49,499 nt of DNA. Source: a virus. The notes beneath the pieces are model-generated. The model ran no database searches. It had not been told where the DNA came from and saw only the letters and a list, made by a program, of their open reading frames with translations. Position 1 is the stretch's first letter. Every line of letters starts with the position of its first letter. A program made the position numbers and the translations under genes. The stretch covers positions 1 through 49,499 of IMG/VR virus record IMGVR_UViG_3300025312_000344, one strand, 5' to 3'. Positions 30,963-40,453 of the stretch are shown piece after piece.

Positions 30963-32462
30963 ATGGGAAACGAGATCACCGTCGCTGGCGAGAGCCGAGT
31001 GTGGCTGGCCGAATTCGGTGCCGGACCTGGGCACGCATTCGTGTATCAGGGGTGCATGAAGATCGGCGACACTTCCTGGCCGCAGGGCGACATCACCCGG
31101 ATCGAATGTCCCTCGCCGGACCGGCGCAACGAGTTCGTCGAGGTAGCGGCCGTGCAGGGGGCGCAGGAACGTGTGAGCACGGAGTTGATGGGGCGCTACC
31201 CGCGCGACATCAGCACCCTGCTCGAACTGACCCGGCGCCGATGCCGCTTCGACATTCAGGTCCACGTCGGCCGCTGCAAGAGCCCGCAGGACTACCTCGG
31301 CGGCTGGGACAAGATCAAGGTCTACCGCGAGGCAACGGTCACGGAGTGGTCCGACGAGAACGCCGGTGCGATCGAGTCGGGTGAGCAGAACCCGACGAAC
31401 GAGACCGGGGCCATCAGCGCCAAGGACCTCTACGAGATCGTCCCGATCGCCTTCGCCGAGAAGGCCAAGACGGAGGTCGTGCGGGAGGTCGTGGCCGCTG
31501 TGATCTGCGACTCGGCGTCCTGTGGCGACTGCGAGAACCCGTCGAAGGGCTGCGAGAAGGCGTTCTTCCTGATGGGCGGCACGGGGGCGACTCCGGGCAC
31601 CAAGCCGGCCGTGGTGTTCACGGGCGACGGCGGGGTGACGTGGGGCGTGTCCTACGTCGACAGCATGTTCTCGGACGAGACCCCGACTGGCCTTGCCTGT
31701 GTGGGCGGCTACCTCGTGGCGATCTCTGAGACGACCACCGGCCTGCACTACGCCTCCATCGACGAGATCTTGGCCGGCACCGAGACCTGGGTCGAGATGA
31801 CCACAGGCTTCGTCGGGGCGATCGAGCCGTTCGCCATCGCCAGCGCCGGCGCTCGGGCGACGTGGATCGTCGGTGAGGACGGCTACATCTTCTTCGTCCT
31901 CGACCCGACCGTGTCGGCCGAGGTGCAGGACGAGGGCGTGGCGACCAGCCAGGACCTCGCCGACATCGCCGCTCTGGACGGCCGCAACGTGGTGGCCGTG
32001 GGCGCCAGCAATGCCGTGGTGTTCACGGACAACGGCGGAGTGACATGGCAGTCGGTGACTGGCCCGTCAGTGGGCGTGAATCTGACTGCAGTTGTCATGC
32101 TCGGGGCCTCGCTCTGGCTGGTGGGCAACGCCAATGGGGCGCTGTACTTCACCGAGAACGCCGGCGTGTCCTGGACCCAGATCAGCCTGCCCGGCACGCC
32201 TACGGTCATCCGCGACATCAAGTTCGTCGACGACGTCGTCGGCTACCTAGCCTTCGACGCGGCTGGCCCGGCCGGGCGCATTGCCCGGACCGTCGACGGG
32301 GGAGCGACCTGGTACATCCTCCCCGAGAAAGCAGTCTCGGGTGTCATCCCGGCCAACGACCGGATCAACGAGATCGCCGTGTGCCGGGACAACGTCAATC
32401 TGATCTTCGCTGGCGGCCTGTCCGACCTGTCGACAGACGGGATCATCATCAAGGCCGCGTAG
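30963..32462 (+). CDS. Tail tube protein fused to an Asp-box beta-propeller
   Basis: 499 residues. Residues 1-180 look like a tail-tube/major-tail domain by position and strand pattern, ending in a Cys cluster (CDSASCGDCENPSKGC). Residues about 195-499 contain Asp-box-like repeats (GDGGVTWG, DNGGVTWQ, ENAGVSWT, DGGATWYI), the turns of BNR/Ycf48-type beta-propellers. Such domains often bind glycans. A tube with a surface-exposed propeller would decorate the whole tail. GGAGG precedes the ATG. Confidence 0.65.
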   Translation: MGNEITVAGESRVWLAEFGAGPGHAFVYQGCMKIGDTSWPQGDITRIECPSPDRRNEFVEVAAVQGAQERVSTELMGRYPRDISTLLELTRRRCRFDIQVHVGRCKSPQDYLGGWDKIKVYREATVTEWSDENAGAIESGEQNPTNETGAISAKDLYEIVPIAFAEKAKTEVVREVVAAVICDSASCGDCENPSKGCEKAFFLMGGTGATPGTKPAVVFTGDGGVTWGVSYVDSMFSDETPTGLACVGGYLVAISETTTGLHYASIDEILAGTETWVEMTTGFVGAIEPFAIASAGARATWIVGEDGYIFFVLDPTVSAEVQDEGVATSQDLADIAALDGRNVVAVGASNAVVFTDNGGVTWQSVTGPSVGVNLTAVVMLGASLWLVGNANGALYFTENAGVSWTQISLPGTPTVIRDIKFVDDVVGYLAFDAAGPAGRIARTVDGGATWYILPEKAVSGVIPANDRINEIAVCRDNVNLIFAGGLSDLSTDGIIIKAA

Positions 32463-32475
32463 ACGGGAGCCAACC

Positions 32476-33024
32476 ATGGTTGATGTAGCGACGGGCGATC
32501 GGGAGTCGCTCGAGCGCATTGCGGCCGCCGTGAACAAGGAGGGTGAGGGTCCGAGGACCCTCACCCTCTCGACCGGGGTCGTTCTGCTGATCAAGCGAGT
32601 GCCGGTGATGTTGCCCACGGACATTGCGGCCGAGGCGCTACGGGTCCAGCCGAAGGTCCCGCGGGTGTTCGTCGAGGCCCTTGATCGGGTCGAAGAGAAC
32701 CCGGACGACCCGGACTACAAGTCGGCGTTGCAGCAGTGGCAGGCTGGCATGCTGCTGGACATGAACAACGCCTTCATCCTGCTCGGGACCGAGCCGACGA
32801 CCATTCCCGAGGGCGTGCCCGCAGCCGATGCCGCCGAGTTCCTCGAGCAGATGAAGATCCTGCGGCGCGACGTCGAAGGCCCACGTGCCCGCTACCTGGC
32901 GTGGGTGAAGTACTGTGCGGCGCCGGACCAGAATGACATCGCATCCATCGTAAGGGAGGTGGGACGGCTCTCCGGCGTCAGCGAGGCTGACGTATCGGAG
33001 GCCGTCCAGGGCTTTCAACGTTAG
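32476..33024 (+). CDS. Tail assembly chaperone (gpG-like)
   Basis: 182 residues between the tail tube and the tape-measure genes, the usual place for gpG/gpGT. An LSTGVVLLIKRVPVMLPTDI beta start followed by helices and ENPDDPDYKSAL is typical of chaperone N-terminal parts. The next frame begins inside its 3' end with no good start; TTT-C at 33013-33016, two codons before its TAG, is a candidate +1 slip site. Confidence 0.65.
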   Translation: MVDVATGDRESLERIAAAVNKEGEGPRTLTLSTGVVLLIKRVPVMLPTDIAAEALRVQPKVPRVFVEALDRVEENPDDPDYKSALQQWQAGMLLDMNNAFILLGTEPTTIPEGVPAADAAEFLEQMKILRRDVEGPRARYLAWVKYCAAPDQNDIASIVREVGRLSGVSEADVSEAVQGFQR

Positions 33025-33292
33025 GTACGACGGCGACCCTGTCCTGCTGATCAAGCCCAGATACGCGCTGGGAACCCGGGTCACCTACGGAATCCGACAC
33101 CCCGAGTTGGTGTCCCCGTTCGAGGAGCACGACGCCCGCATCGGGGCTGGCTACAGCGTGGAGGAGTGGTACGCCATGCCGCCCCGCGGCCGAGCAATGG
33201 AAGTCGCTCTCAATAGGCTCCGCAACCAGATCCGGCTCTTGCAGAACGCCGAGATGCAGGACCATCTGCGCCATAAGCGGGGGCGCCGTTAG
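33017..33292 (+). CDS. Frameshift extension of the tail assembly chaperone (gpT-like)
   Basis: 91 codons in the +1 frame relative to the chaperone. The frame is open from 32954 but has no ATG; the first possible starts (TTG 33107, GTG 33110) lack a Shine-Dalgarno. A slip from TTT to TTC at 33013-33016 continues with AAC-GTT-AGG in this frame, giving a fusion ending in a helical, charged domain (LNRLRNQIRLLQNAEMQD). It ends one base before the tape-measure ATG. A -2 shift would give the same frame. Confidence 0.5.
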   Translation, partial: NVRYDGDPVLLIKPRYALGTRVTYGIRHPELVSPFEEHDARIGAGYSVEEWYAMPPRGRAMEVALNRLRNQIRLLQNAEMQDHLRHKRGRR

Positions 33293-35794
33293 ATGGCCTT
33301 CCCAACCGTAGGCGTGCTGGCCATCGTCGAAGGCATGAACTCCTTCCGCCGCGACATGGACGAAGTCAAGCGGCGGATGGAGCAGTTGGGCCAGACGAGC
33401 CAGAGCGTAGCCAGGCAGACCGGAACCCTCTCGACCGCCATGGGCGGCGTGGGCGGCGCTCTATCCGCCATCGGGACCATCGCCGCAGGCATCCTAGCCG
33501 CCGGAGCCATTCGTGCGATCGCCAACGAGATCAAGCAGATGGCGTCGGAGGCCTTTGACGCCGCCGCCCAACTGCAGAAACTCGAGATCCAGTTCAACAC
33601 GCTGGTGGCCCGCGAGTTGGCAGCCTCCAACAGTACCGAGGGCTTCGCTGACTACCTGCGGGAAGCCGGGGCGGCCTCCGACTACCAGGTCCAGCGCTTC
33701 ATCAACCTGCGGAACTCGCACGACAACTTCATCAAGAAGATGGCGGAGGTCGACCAGCACACGGCGGCCGGGCGATACGCCTTCGAGCAGTACGGGAATC
33801 GACTCAAGTGGGTCGACAGCCAGATCCGCGAACTCATTCCAGGCTTCGACGGGCTGGACAACCGCCTGCAGCAGTCCGCCTTCGGGACCTACGACTTCTC
33901 CGAGGCCCTGAAGGAGGCCGCCGCGCCAGCCCGGGAACTCCTGAACTGGTCGCTCCAGATGTCCGTGACCACCCCCTTCCGGCCGCAGACCATCAGTAGC
34001 GCCATCAGCCTGTCCATGGCCATGGGTTTCCAGACCAAGGAGATCCGACGGCTGATCACGGCGACGGGCGACTACACCGCCGGCATGGGGCTGAGCGACG
34101 AGGTCATGCAGCGCATCCTGTACAACTTCGGCCAGATGAAGGCGGCCGGCAAGGTGATGGGAACCGAACTGCGAGACCTCGCCCGCGGCGCCATGATGCC
34201 TGTGGCGACCGTGCTCGAGATCATGCAGCGCAACATGGGGCTGACCAACATCTCCCTCGACCAGTTCCGCAAGAACGCCGCCGCAGGCCAATACGACGTC
34301 GACCAATTCGTGGAAGCCTTCGTGCAGATGGCCGAGAGCGACTTCGCCGGGGCCATGAAGCGCATGTCGGGCACGTGGGCTGGGGTGACTCAGGACGTGC
34401 AGGACTTCATCAACGTGATCCTCGGCGCCAGCGTGCTTCGGCCGATCCTCGACAGTCTATCCAAGGGGCTCCGGGGCTTGATCGACAGCATGACGGATGA
34501 AGAGACGGCCGCCAAACTGGAGACCACCCGCGGTCTGATGAGCAGTATCGTCACCAGCGTCGGAGGCATCCTCACAGCCCTGTCGGGGATGGCTGGATTG
34601 AAGATCGAGCCGGGGGGGTTCCTTCAGTCGTTCAATGATTTCCTCCGGGGCATCGCCATTCCGATGGCCCAACTGCGAGCGCTTCTGCGAGGCGATTTCA
34701 GTTTCGACGAGTGGCTACAGCGCGTTGGGTTCACGGAGGCGCAGAGCGAGAGCATCAAGGGATTTCTGCACCTGTTTGACCCCGTGATTCAGGGCCTACA
34801 GATGCTGTACGATGCGGCCGTCGGACTTGGCCCCACGATCAAGCAGACTATCGACGACCTGGTCGCGGCAGTTTCGCCGGTCGTTGCGATCGCATTACCG
34901 GGTGTCCTCGAGAACCTCGGCGAGATCTTTGGCGGGCTGGGGAAGTCGCTGGCGGCCACCGGACCAGGCATCTTGGACATTCTCGGCAAGGTAGTGGCCT
35001 TGCTCGCCACGGCGGCCATCGGCACGCTGGATCTCTTCGTGACTAGTCTTGCTACCCTGCTCGACATCGCCAACGGCGATTGGGCTGGTGCCGCAGAAAA
35101 CGTCGGGGGGTTCTGGGACAGGTTCCTCGAATCTGCCCTGTCGCTCGCTGGCGAGACGCCCGAGTCGTTCGCCGAGAGTTGGTCGTGGGTGTGGGAAGCG
35201 GCGGGCATCATCTCTGACAGGTTCTGGTCGAATCTGCAGGAGACGTGGGCGGCGAATGACGACATGCTCCTGCTCATAGTCCAGACCATGATCGCCAACT
35301 ACTCGGAGCGGCTCAAGACGGATTGGGCAACCTTCCTTGAGGACATGCTGGGAGGCATCGATGCCTGGGCCGGCGTCTGGGCCAATCTCGAGACCATCAG
35401 GCTCGAACTGGTCAAGAGGGGTGGGGCCTTGATCCAGGGGTTCTGGGACGGTGCGAAGGCCAAGGTCGCCGCGTTCATGACCTGGCTCAGCGGAAAGATC
35501 AGCGATATCCTCGCTCTGTGGGACAAACTGCTTGATATCGGTTCGCCATCCCGAGTGATGGTGGGCATCGGGAAGAACATGATGGCTGGCCTGCAGAAGG
35601 GCGTTGGCGAGGGGATGCGTGGCACCCAGGCGGCCATGACCGCGGCGGCTGGCCAGCAGGCAGCGGCCCTGCCCGTGATGGCCGGCGGCGGGGCGTCGAC
35701 ATACAACCGCACGATCAACATGGGCGGCGTCTACAATCAGGGCATCGGGGGCGGAGTGTTCGACCGGGCCATGCGTGACTGGCTGGGAGCCTAG
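33293..35794 (+). CDS. Tail tape measure protein
   Basis: 833 residues. A typical start with a basic coiled coil (FRRDMDEVKRRMEQLGQ), Gly/Ala-rich hydrophobic segments (around 50-75, 420-440, 520-590), and a predominantly helical middle. At about 0.15 nm per residue this suggests a tail of roughly 125 nm. ATG follows the preceding stop directly. The C-terminus is Gly/Ala-rich without a peptidase motif. Confidence 0.85.
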   Translation: MAFPTVGVLAIVEGMNSFRRDMDEVKRRMEQLGQTSQSVARQTGTLSTAMGGVGGALSAIGTIAAGILAAGAIRAIANEIKQMASEAFDAAAQLQKLEIQFNTLVARELAASNSTEGFADYLREAGAASDYQVQRFINLRNSHDNFIKKMAEVDQHTAAGRYAFEQYGNRLKWVDSQIRELIPGFDGLDNRLQQSAFGTYDFSEALKEAAAPARELLNWSLQMSVTTPFRPQTISSAISLSMAMGFQTKEIRRLITATGDYTAGMGLSDEVMQRILYNFGQMKAAGKVMGTELRDLARGAMMPVATVLEIMQRNMGLTNISLDQFRKNAAAGQYDVDQFVEAFVQMAESDFAGAMKRMSGTWAGVTQDVQDFINVILGASVLRPILDSLSKGLRGLIDSMTDEETAAKLETTRGLMSSIVTSVGGILTALSGMAGLKIEPGGFLQSFNDFLRGIAIPMAQLRALLRGDFSFDEWLQRVGFTEAQSESIKGFLHLFDPVIQGLQMLYDAAVGLGPTIKQTIDDLVAAVSPVVAIALPGVLENLGEIFGGLGKSLAATGPGILDILGKVVALLATAAIGTLDLFVTSLATLLDIANGDWAGAAENVGGFWDRFLESALSLAGETPESFAESWSWVWEAAGIISDRFWSNLQETWAANDDMLLLIVQTMIANYSERLKTDWATFLEDMLGGIDAWAGVWANLETIRLELVKRGGALIQGFWDGAKAKVAAFMTWLSGKISDILALWDKLLDIGSPSRVMVGIGKNMMAGLQKGVGEGMRGTQAAMTAAAGQQAAALPVMAGGGASTYNRTINMGGVYNQGIGGGVFDRAMRDWLGA

Positions 35795-37849
35795 ATGGAC
35801 TATCCCAAGGGCCTAGCGGTCTGGCGGCTACTCACGGACGAGGACGAGATTGACCTCTTTCGGGTGGATGGAGATAGCGTTCTCGCGCCGGACGTTGACG
35901 GGCTGGGGAGCGTGGCCGTCAGCCCGGAGGCCTACGACCGGCTGTCCAGCAGGCTCGAGGATCTTCTGTTCGTTGAGCGGGCCGGCATCAACGTGCGGGA
36001 GCACGACATCGATGCCTTAGCCCGCGAGCACGACCGGCTGACCCAGGCCGCCCGCAAGGCGCTACAGTATCGGGAGAGGGGCAACCGCTACCGGGCGCCG
36101 GTGGTGATGCTCCAGAAGGCGATCGGCGAGACCAACCCACGCTACGCGGTCGTCCACTCCATCCCGCAGTACGAGAACCCCTCCAGCCTCTGGACGCCGG
36201 CGATGGCGCAGCAGGCCGCCATCGAGAACCTCGAAGTCAGCATCGCCCGCTACATCTGGCGGGATCAGGTGCCGGGCCAGCGCGGTAGCCCCATCCGGCT
36301 GACTCCGCTGGACAGCCACCCAGACGACGGGGCACTGGCCTGGTCCTTCGTTGGCAACCACCGGCAAGAAAACGGTGCGATCAGCCACATCTATCGCTTC
36401 GATACCACTGGTGGCACGTTCTCGGCGAACCTAGTGGGGACGGAGCACGACCTGTTCGACGCCGACCCCGAAGTAGGCGACATCTATTACATCGGCTTCC
36501 CGCCGACCGAGCCAGGATTCCACTTGGCAGGGCGGTTGGTGACAGCCGGAGTCTACAGTGGCCTCGCCTGGGTTCTCGAGTACTCGGATGGAGCGGCGGG
36601 CTGGCCGGACTTCACGCTCGGTAGCCACTACACGCGCTTTCCCGACGACGAGATGTGGAACCAATTGGGGCCGGTCCTGCTCGGTTGGTCGGGCTACAAC
36701 GGCGTCAATGCCTGGGCCGCCGAGACGGTCAACGCCGTCAGCCGATTATGGGTCCGGTTGCGTGTCACGGGTCTCACTTCGATGACGACCTCGCCGCGCA
36801 TCGCCAGCGACCACATGGCGCTACGTCGTCCTGAACTGGAAATCCCTGCAACCTCCCTGCGAGGCCGGACCTCCCCCTATATGATGTTGCGGCTCAAGAC
36901 GCCTTCGGGCGGGGACGGGTCGGCGGGGAAAATCGGGAACATCTCGCGCGTCATCGTCGGCGCCAAGACGGAGAACATCGGCGACGGGGGCTTCGTCAGC
37001 CGCATCAACCTAGGCAACGCCGGGAACCCGGCCGGCATCGCCGTGACCTACGGGACAGACACCTCGGCGGTTGCCAACCTCCGTACACCCGGCGGGGCGG
37101 CGGCGCAATGCACATTCGCCACCGACACGACGATGACGATGCGCTGCCGAGTGACGCTGACGGACCTGCTGGAGGCCTTGAAGGGCGAGTATCGAGTGTT
37201 CCTCAAGTGCGGCCAGGTTGGTGGGGTCGCAGGCGACGATTATGTGAAACTCCGGGCTATTCTCATCTCGCCTACGACCTACTTCCCCGTTCAGGAGTTC
37301 TCCGAAGTCCGCATGGCGAGTCTGGCCGCCGCCGGGAACCTCGACGAACTGGTGAACCTGACGCCGGGAGGATACCTGACCGTTCCGTTCGCCGAGGTGG
37401 ACGAGGCCGACCCGAGTTACGCCACGGCCAACCTTGTGCTGGAGGTCCACGCGAAGGGCACGGCAGCCTCGGACCTATTCCCGTTCGAACTCATCCTCAT
37501 CCCGACCAACGAATGGTCCTGCGAGTACGCCGACCCGCTCTCCAATCCGACCAACGGGTCGAGCGCCTTGCGTGGGGACAGCATCCTTGAGGATGATGGC
37601 GGGGTCATTCGGGACCGAACCATCAAGCGGCTGATCAGCGAGGGCGTGGAGTTAGGCACGGACATCTGGACCCGACGTGGACTACCACCGCGGCTGGAGC
37701 CGGGCAAGGTTACACGCCTCTATTTCCTCTTCGGCTTCTTCCCTTCGACGGGCTTCGGTCAGGTGCCCCTGCTGGCGCAGCCCGGAATTGGCGTGCAGGC
37801 CGAGTTATATGCCCATGCCTGCTACCACTTCCTGCGCGGGGACGACTGA
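35795..37849 (+). CDS. Tail-tip / distal tail protein
   Basis: 684 residues directly after the tape measure. N-terminal 130 residues are mixed; the rest is beta-rich with several repeated-looking domains, consistent with distal tail or baseplate hub architecture. It contains GKIGNISRVIVGA, also present (GKIDDISRVIVGA) in the protease/scaffold protein, with 22 identical bases. No enzymatic motif seen. Confidence 0.6.
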   Translation: MDYPKGLAVWRLLTDEDEIDLFRVDGDSVLAPDVDGLGSVAVSPEAYDRLSSRLEDLLFVERAGINVREHDIDALAREHDRLTQAARKALQYRERGNRYRAPVVMLQKAIGETNPRYAVVHSIPQYENPSSLWTPAMAQQAAIENLEVSIARYIWRDQVPGQRGSPIRLTPLDSHPDDGALAWSFVGNHRQENGAISHIYRFDTTGGTFSANLVGTEHDLFDADPEVGDIYYIGFPPTEPGFHLAGRLVTAGVYSGLAWVLEYSDGAAGWPDFTLGSHYTRFPDDEMWNQLGPVLLGWSGYNGVNAWAAETVNAVSRLWVRLRVTGLTSMTTSPRIASDHMALRRPELEIPATSLRGRTSPYMMLRLKTPSGGDGSAGKIGNISRVIVGAKTENIGDGGFVSRINLGNAGNPAGIAVTYGTDTSAVANLRTPGGAAAQCTFATDTTMTMRCRVTLTDLLEALKGEYRVFLKCGQVGGVAGDDYVKLRAILISPTTYFPVQEFSEVRMASLAAAGNLDELVNLTPGGYLTVPFAEVDEADPSYATANLVLEVHAKGTAASDLFPFELILIPTNEWSCEYADPLSNPTNGSSALRGDSILEDDGGVIRDRTIKRLISEGVELGTDIWTRRGLPPRLEPGKVTRLYFLFGFFPSTGFGQVPLLAQPGIGVQAELYAHACYHFLRGDD
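36939..36960 (+). repeat. 22-bp repeat shared with the protease/scaffold gene, copy 2
   Basis: Identical to 19529-19550; flanks on both sides are also similar (GKI before, GA-x-T after). Confidence 0.8.
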
Positions 37850-38727
37850 TGAGCCTAGCGAACATCGTCGTCCTGCACAACCCAGCCACGCTTTGGGAGC
37901 GGTACCGCCGCAACATCCCTATCGCCCAGATCGCCGATTGGAAGATGGTTGAGCGGGAAGAGGGTGGCTACTACTCAGCCACCTTCTCTTTCCGCCCGAA
38001 GAGCCGGGAGGACGCGCTGGAGTTCCTCAACAACGGTCCCGGACGCATGACCGAGTTCTACAACCACCGGGGCATAGGCGACTGGGAGGGGATGGTCAAG
38101 CGGGTAAGCATCGACACGGGCATCGTCAAGGTGACCAATGACCTTGCCGACATGGCCAACGCGGTGCTGGTGCGCTACTCCCCGGTGGGCGGCGGCTCCC
38201 CTACCCGTAGTGCAGTCAAGACGCACGCCGCCAGCCAAACTCGGTTCGGAAAGAAGTACTTCGTTCTCTCCGGCGGAGAGTTGGCGGCCGCCGTCGCTGA
38301 CCAGCGCGCGCAACTGTATCTCGACCAGGTATTCTGGGCTTCGCCACGGCTAGAGAGCGTCGACCAGGGCGGCAAGTTCAAGGCTGAGGGAATTACCGTC
38401 GACGTGCAGTGCATTGGCCTGAGCGAGGCGATGGACTTCGTGCTCTACAACCAGACGGCACTCACTGGTCAGGTAGACGCCTCCGTAGTCGTGACGGCCA
38501 TATTCACCAACGCCGAGGTGATGCAGTTCATCAAGTCCTACGAGGTGGCGACCAACGTCACGCCGGTCAGTCGGGAGTTCGATAACGATCGCCGCCCGAT
38601 GGAGATCCTCAAGAGCATCGCGTCTCTCGGCGACAGCAACCGCAATCCCTACGTGGTCGGGGTTGAGGGTGACCGGCACGCGTACTTCCGGCAGGGCGTG
38701 CCATATCGCATTCCGGGGCAGACATGA
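37849..38727 (+). CDS. Tail/baseplate protein
   Basis: 292 residues, beta-rich with a helical end, overlapping the upstream gene by TGATGA. Position after the distal tail protein suggests a baseplate or receptor-binding complex component. The pattern IAQIADWKMVEREEGGYYSATFSF is typical of the gp27/hub-like start. No catalytic motif. Confidence 0.55.
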   Translation: MSLANIVVLHNPATLWERYRRNIPIAQIADWKMVEREEGGYYSATFSFRPKSREDALEFLNNGPGRMTEFYNHRGIGDWEGMVKRVSIDTGIVKVTNDLADMANAVLVRYSPVGGGSPTRSAVKTHAASQTRFGKKYFVLSGGELAAAVADQRAQLYLDQVFWASPRLESVDQGGKFKAEGITVDVQCIGLSEAMDFVLYNQTALTGQVDASVVVTAIFTNAEVMQFIKSYEVATNVTPVSREFDNDRRPMEILKSIASLGDSNRNPYVVGVEGDRHAYFRQGVPYRIPGQT

Positions 38728-40211
38728 GGGGCGGACGGACTGCGCGCGTTACCGAGGAGCATGGCCGGGTGACGACGGAGATATCGCTACGGCCGGTGGA
38801 CTACGTGCGCGACGGCGTGCTACGGGAGATCCCTAGCGACCTGCTGGATGGGGTGATGGAGGAGCGGCACCCACACGGCTTCGACGCCTTCATGACTGGT
38901 GGATTCTGCCGGGAGTTGGACCCGGAAGTGCCCGTGATGTGGATGCTCGACCGCTTCGATGAGCGGCTCGAGGTCTACGCTCTCAACACCATCCCAACGG
39001 TGCTGGGGCAGCGCCGACGGCAGGGCGTGCGGTACCCGAATGCCTGGCCGGCAGCGGACTTGGAGTTTGAATACGCCGGTCATCTAGTGCGAAAATTGAT
39101 CCGTCTGCAGGCCGGCCACCCGCTAGATTTCTCGTTCCGCTTCAACCGGCAGCCAACGCCGGGGCGCTTTCCGGGCGGCATGGCGTTCAGGGGGATCGAG
39201 GTCCCTTCGCCCTACCTCATGGGGCCGGAGGGCCAGAGCGTGGCGCTACGCTGGAAGCGCACGGGCCTGAGCGAGGTCATGGTCGAACTACCTGTGCGGG
39301 ATTGGGCTGGTTGGGTGCTCGACCCGACGCTCACCCTACAGCCGGACGCTACGGCCGGCAAGGACACGGATATCTGGGAGCAGTTCTCAGATGGACTATC
39401 GGGTAGCAATCCAACCCGCGCCTACCTAGAGTTTGGGAACCTTCTTGTCTCAGACCGCTTCTCCAAGCCTTTGATTCAGTTCGACCTCTCCACCATCCTG
39501 CCCGGAAGCACCATCACCTCCGCTATTTTGAGCGTCTGGAAAGACAACACGCCATCATCCTTCAGCGGCACCACGACCGCCAGCATTCTCCGCCTGCTCA
39601 GGGCGTGGGTCGAGGCGACGACAACCTGGGTCGTATACGATACCGGGCTGCCTTGGACTATAGCGGGAGCCGGAGGGTCCGGCACGGATTTCGACCCCAC
39701 CTCCCTTGGAACCCTCGCCATTCCTGATGACGCGCCCAACGGCACCCGCTTCGATGTCGCGCTGACAAACTCCCTCATTCAAGAGATAATTCCCGGCGGA
39801 ACGATGGCCAACAATGGATTGCTTTTCAACCAGAGCAGCGCCGGCGACCTCGCGGAAGCCATACGGTCCAGCGACCATGCCACAGCCGCAGAGCGCCCGA
39901 AACTGGTAGTGGTATACGACCTGCCAGTGGTCAACCGGCTGGCAGCCTACTCGGTGAATCTGTGGGACCCGAAGGGCATCATCCGCGACCGGAACGGCAA
40001 CCCGGTCGATGTGAACGAACTGCACGCCGGGCCATTCATCGAACTGCTGGGGGCCGACCTGCCCGGCACAGAGGTGTACCCGAACTTCTTCCAGGACCCC
40101 AGCAAGACCAAGATCTCCGAGGTCAGCAAGGGACCGGAGGGAGCGCGGATCAAGGCGTCGTCCAGCCAATTCGCCGATGCCATCGTGCGCCGAGCAGCGC
40201 AGGGGCTATGA
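38724..40211 (+). CDS. Tail protein with DNRLRE/CBM96-like carbohydrate-binding domain
   Basis: 495 residues. Residues 1-210 are a phage tail-tip-like region. Residues about 214-395 show the DNRLRE pattern (DIWEQFSDGLSGSN, LIQFDLSTI, ILRLLRAWVE, TTTWVVYDTG, FDVALTNSLIQ, LLFNQSSAGDLAEAI...PKLVVVY), a beta-sandwich found in CBM96-like polysaccharide-binding proteins. The end is a Pro/Asp-rich segment. Probable receptor-binding or host-glycan contact. Confidence 0.6.
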   Translation: MRGGRTARVTEEHGRVTTEISLRPVDYVRDGVLREIPSDLLDGVMEERHPHGFDAFMTGGFCRELDPEVPVMWMLDRFDERLEVYALNTIPTVLGQRRRQGVRYPNAWPAADLEFEYAGHLVRKLIRLQAGHPLDFSFRFNRQPTPGRFPGGMAFRGIEVPSPYLMGPEGQSVALRWKRTGLSEVMVELPVRDWAGWVLDPTLTLQPDATAGKDTDIWEQFSDGLSGSNPTRAYLEFGNLLVSDRFSKPLIQFDLSTILPGSTITSAILSVWKDNTPSSFSGTTTASILRLLRAWVEATTTWVVYDTGLPWTIAGAGGSGTDFDPTSLGTLAIPDDAPNGTRFDVALTNSLIQEIIPGGTMANNGLLFNQSSAGDLAEAIRSSDHATAAERPKLVVVYDLPVVNRLAAYSVNLWDPKGIIRDRNGNPVDVNELHAGPFIELLGADLPGTEVYPNFFQDPSKTKISEVSKGPEGARIKASSSQFADAIVRRAAQGL

Positions 40212-40212
40212 G

Positions 40213-40452
40213 ATGCCAGTCGCAGAGGGACCCGGCGGCGATGTTGGTGGTGGATGGGACTTCAATGACGTCTCGGATATCCTCGCCATGAAAACCGCCA
40301 TGCGCACGACGCAGGTGGGCACGCTAGGCGGCAGCCACTCGGGCAGTGCTTCATCCCGAGCAAACACGGGGCTGACGGCGACGAAGGTCGGCGTGCTGAA
40401 CGTGCCCTACGACCCGGAACTATGGGCCATCCTGGCGTTAGGCGGAGTGTGA
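40213..40452 (+). CDS. Small Gly/Ser-rich protein
   Basis: 79 residues. Gly/Asp-rich start, a short helix (NDVSDILAMKTAM), a Ser/Gly linker and a hydrophobic end (YDPELWAILALGGV). Small tail-associated protein or chaperone; not recognised. Confidence 0.5.
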   Translation: MPVAEGPGGDVGGGWDFNDVSDILAMKTAMRTTQVGTLGGSHSGSASSRANTGLTATKVGVLNVPYDPELWAILALGGV

Positions 40453-40453
40453 G

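Noticed and set aside
33107-33292. Independent gene with TTG start after the chaperone
   Set aside because: No Shine-Dalgarno, and the frame is open upstream up to the chaperone's stop; a frameshift product is a better explanation, though not proven.
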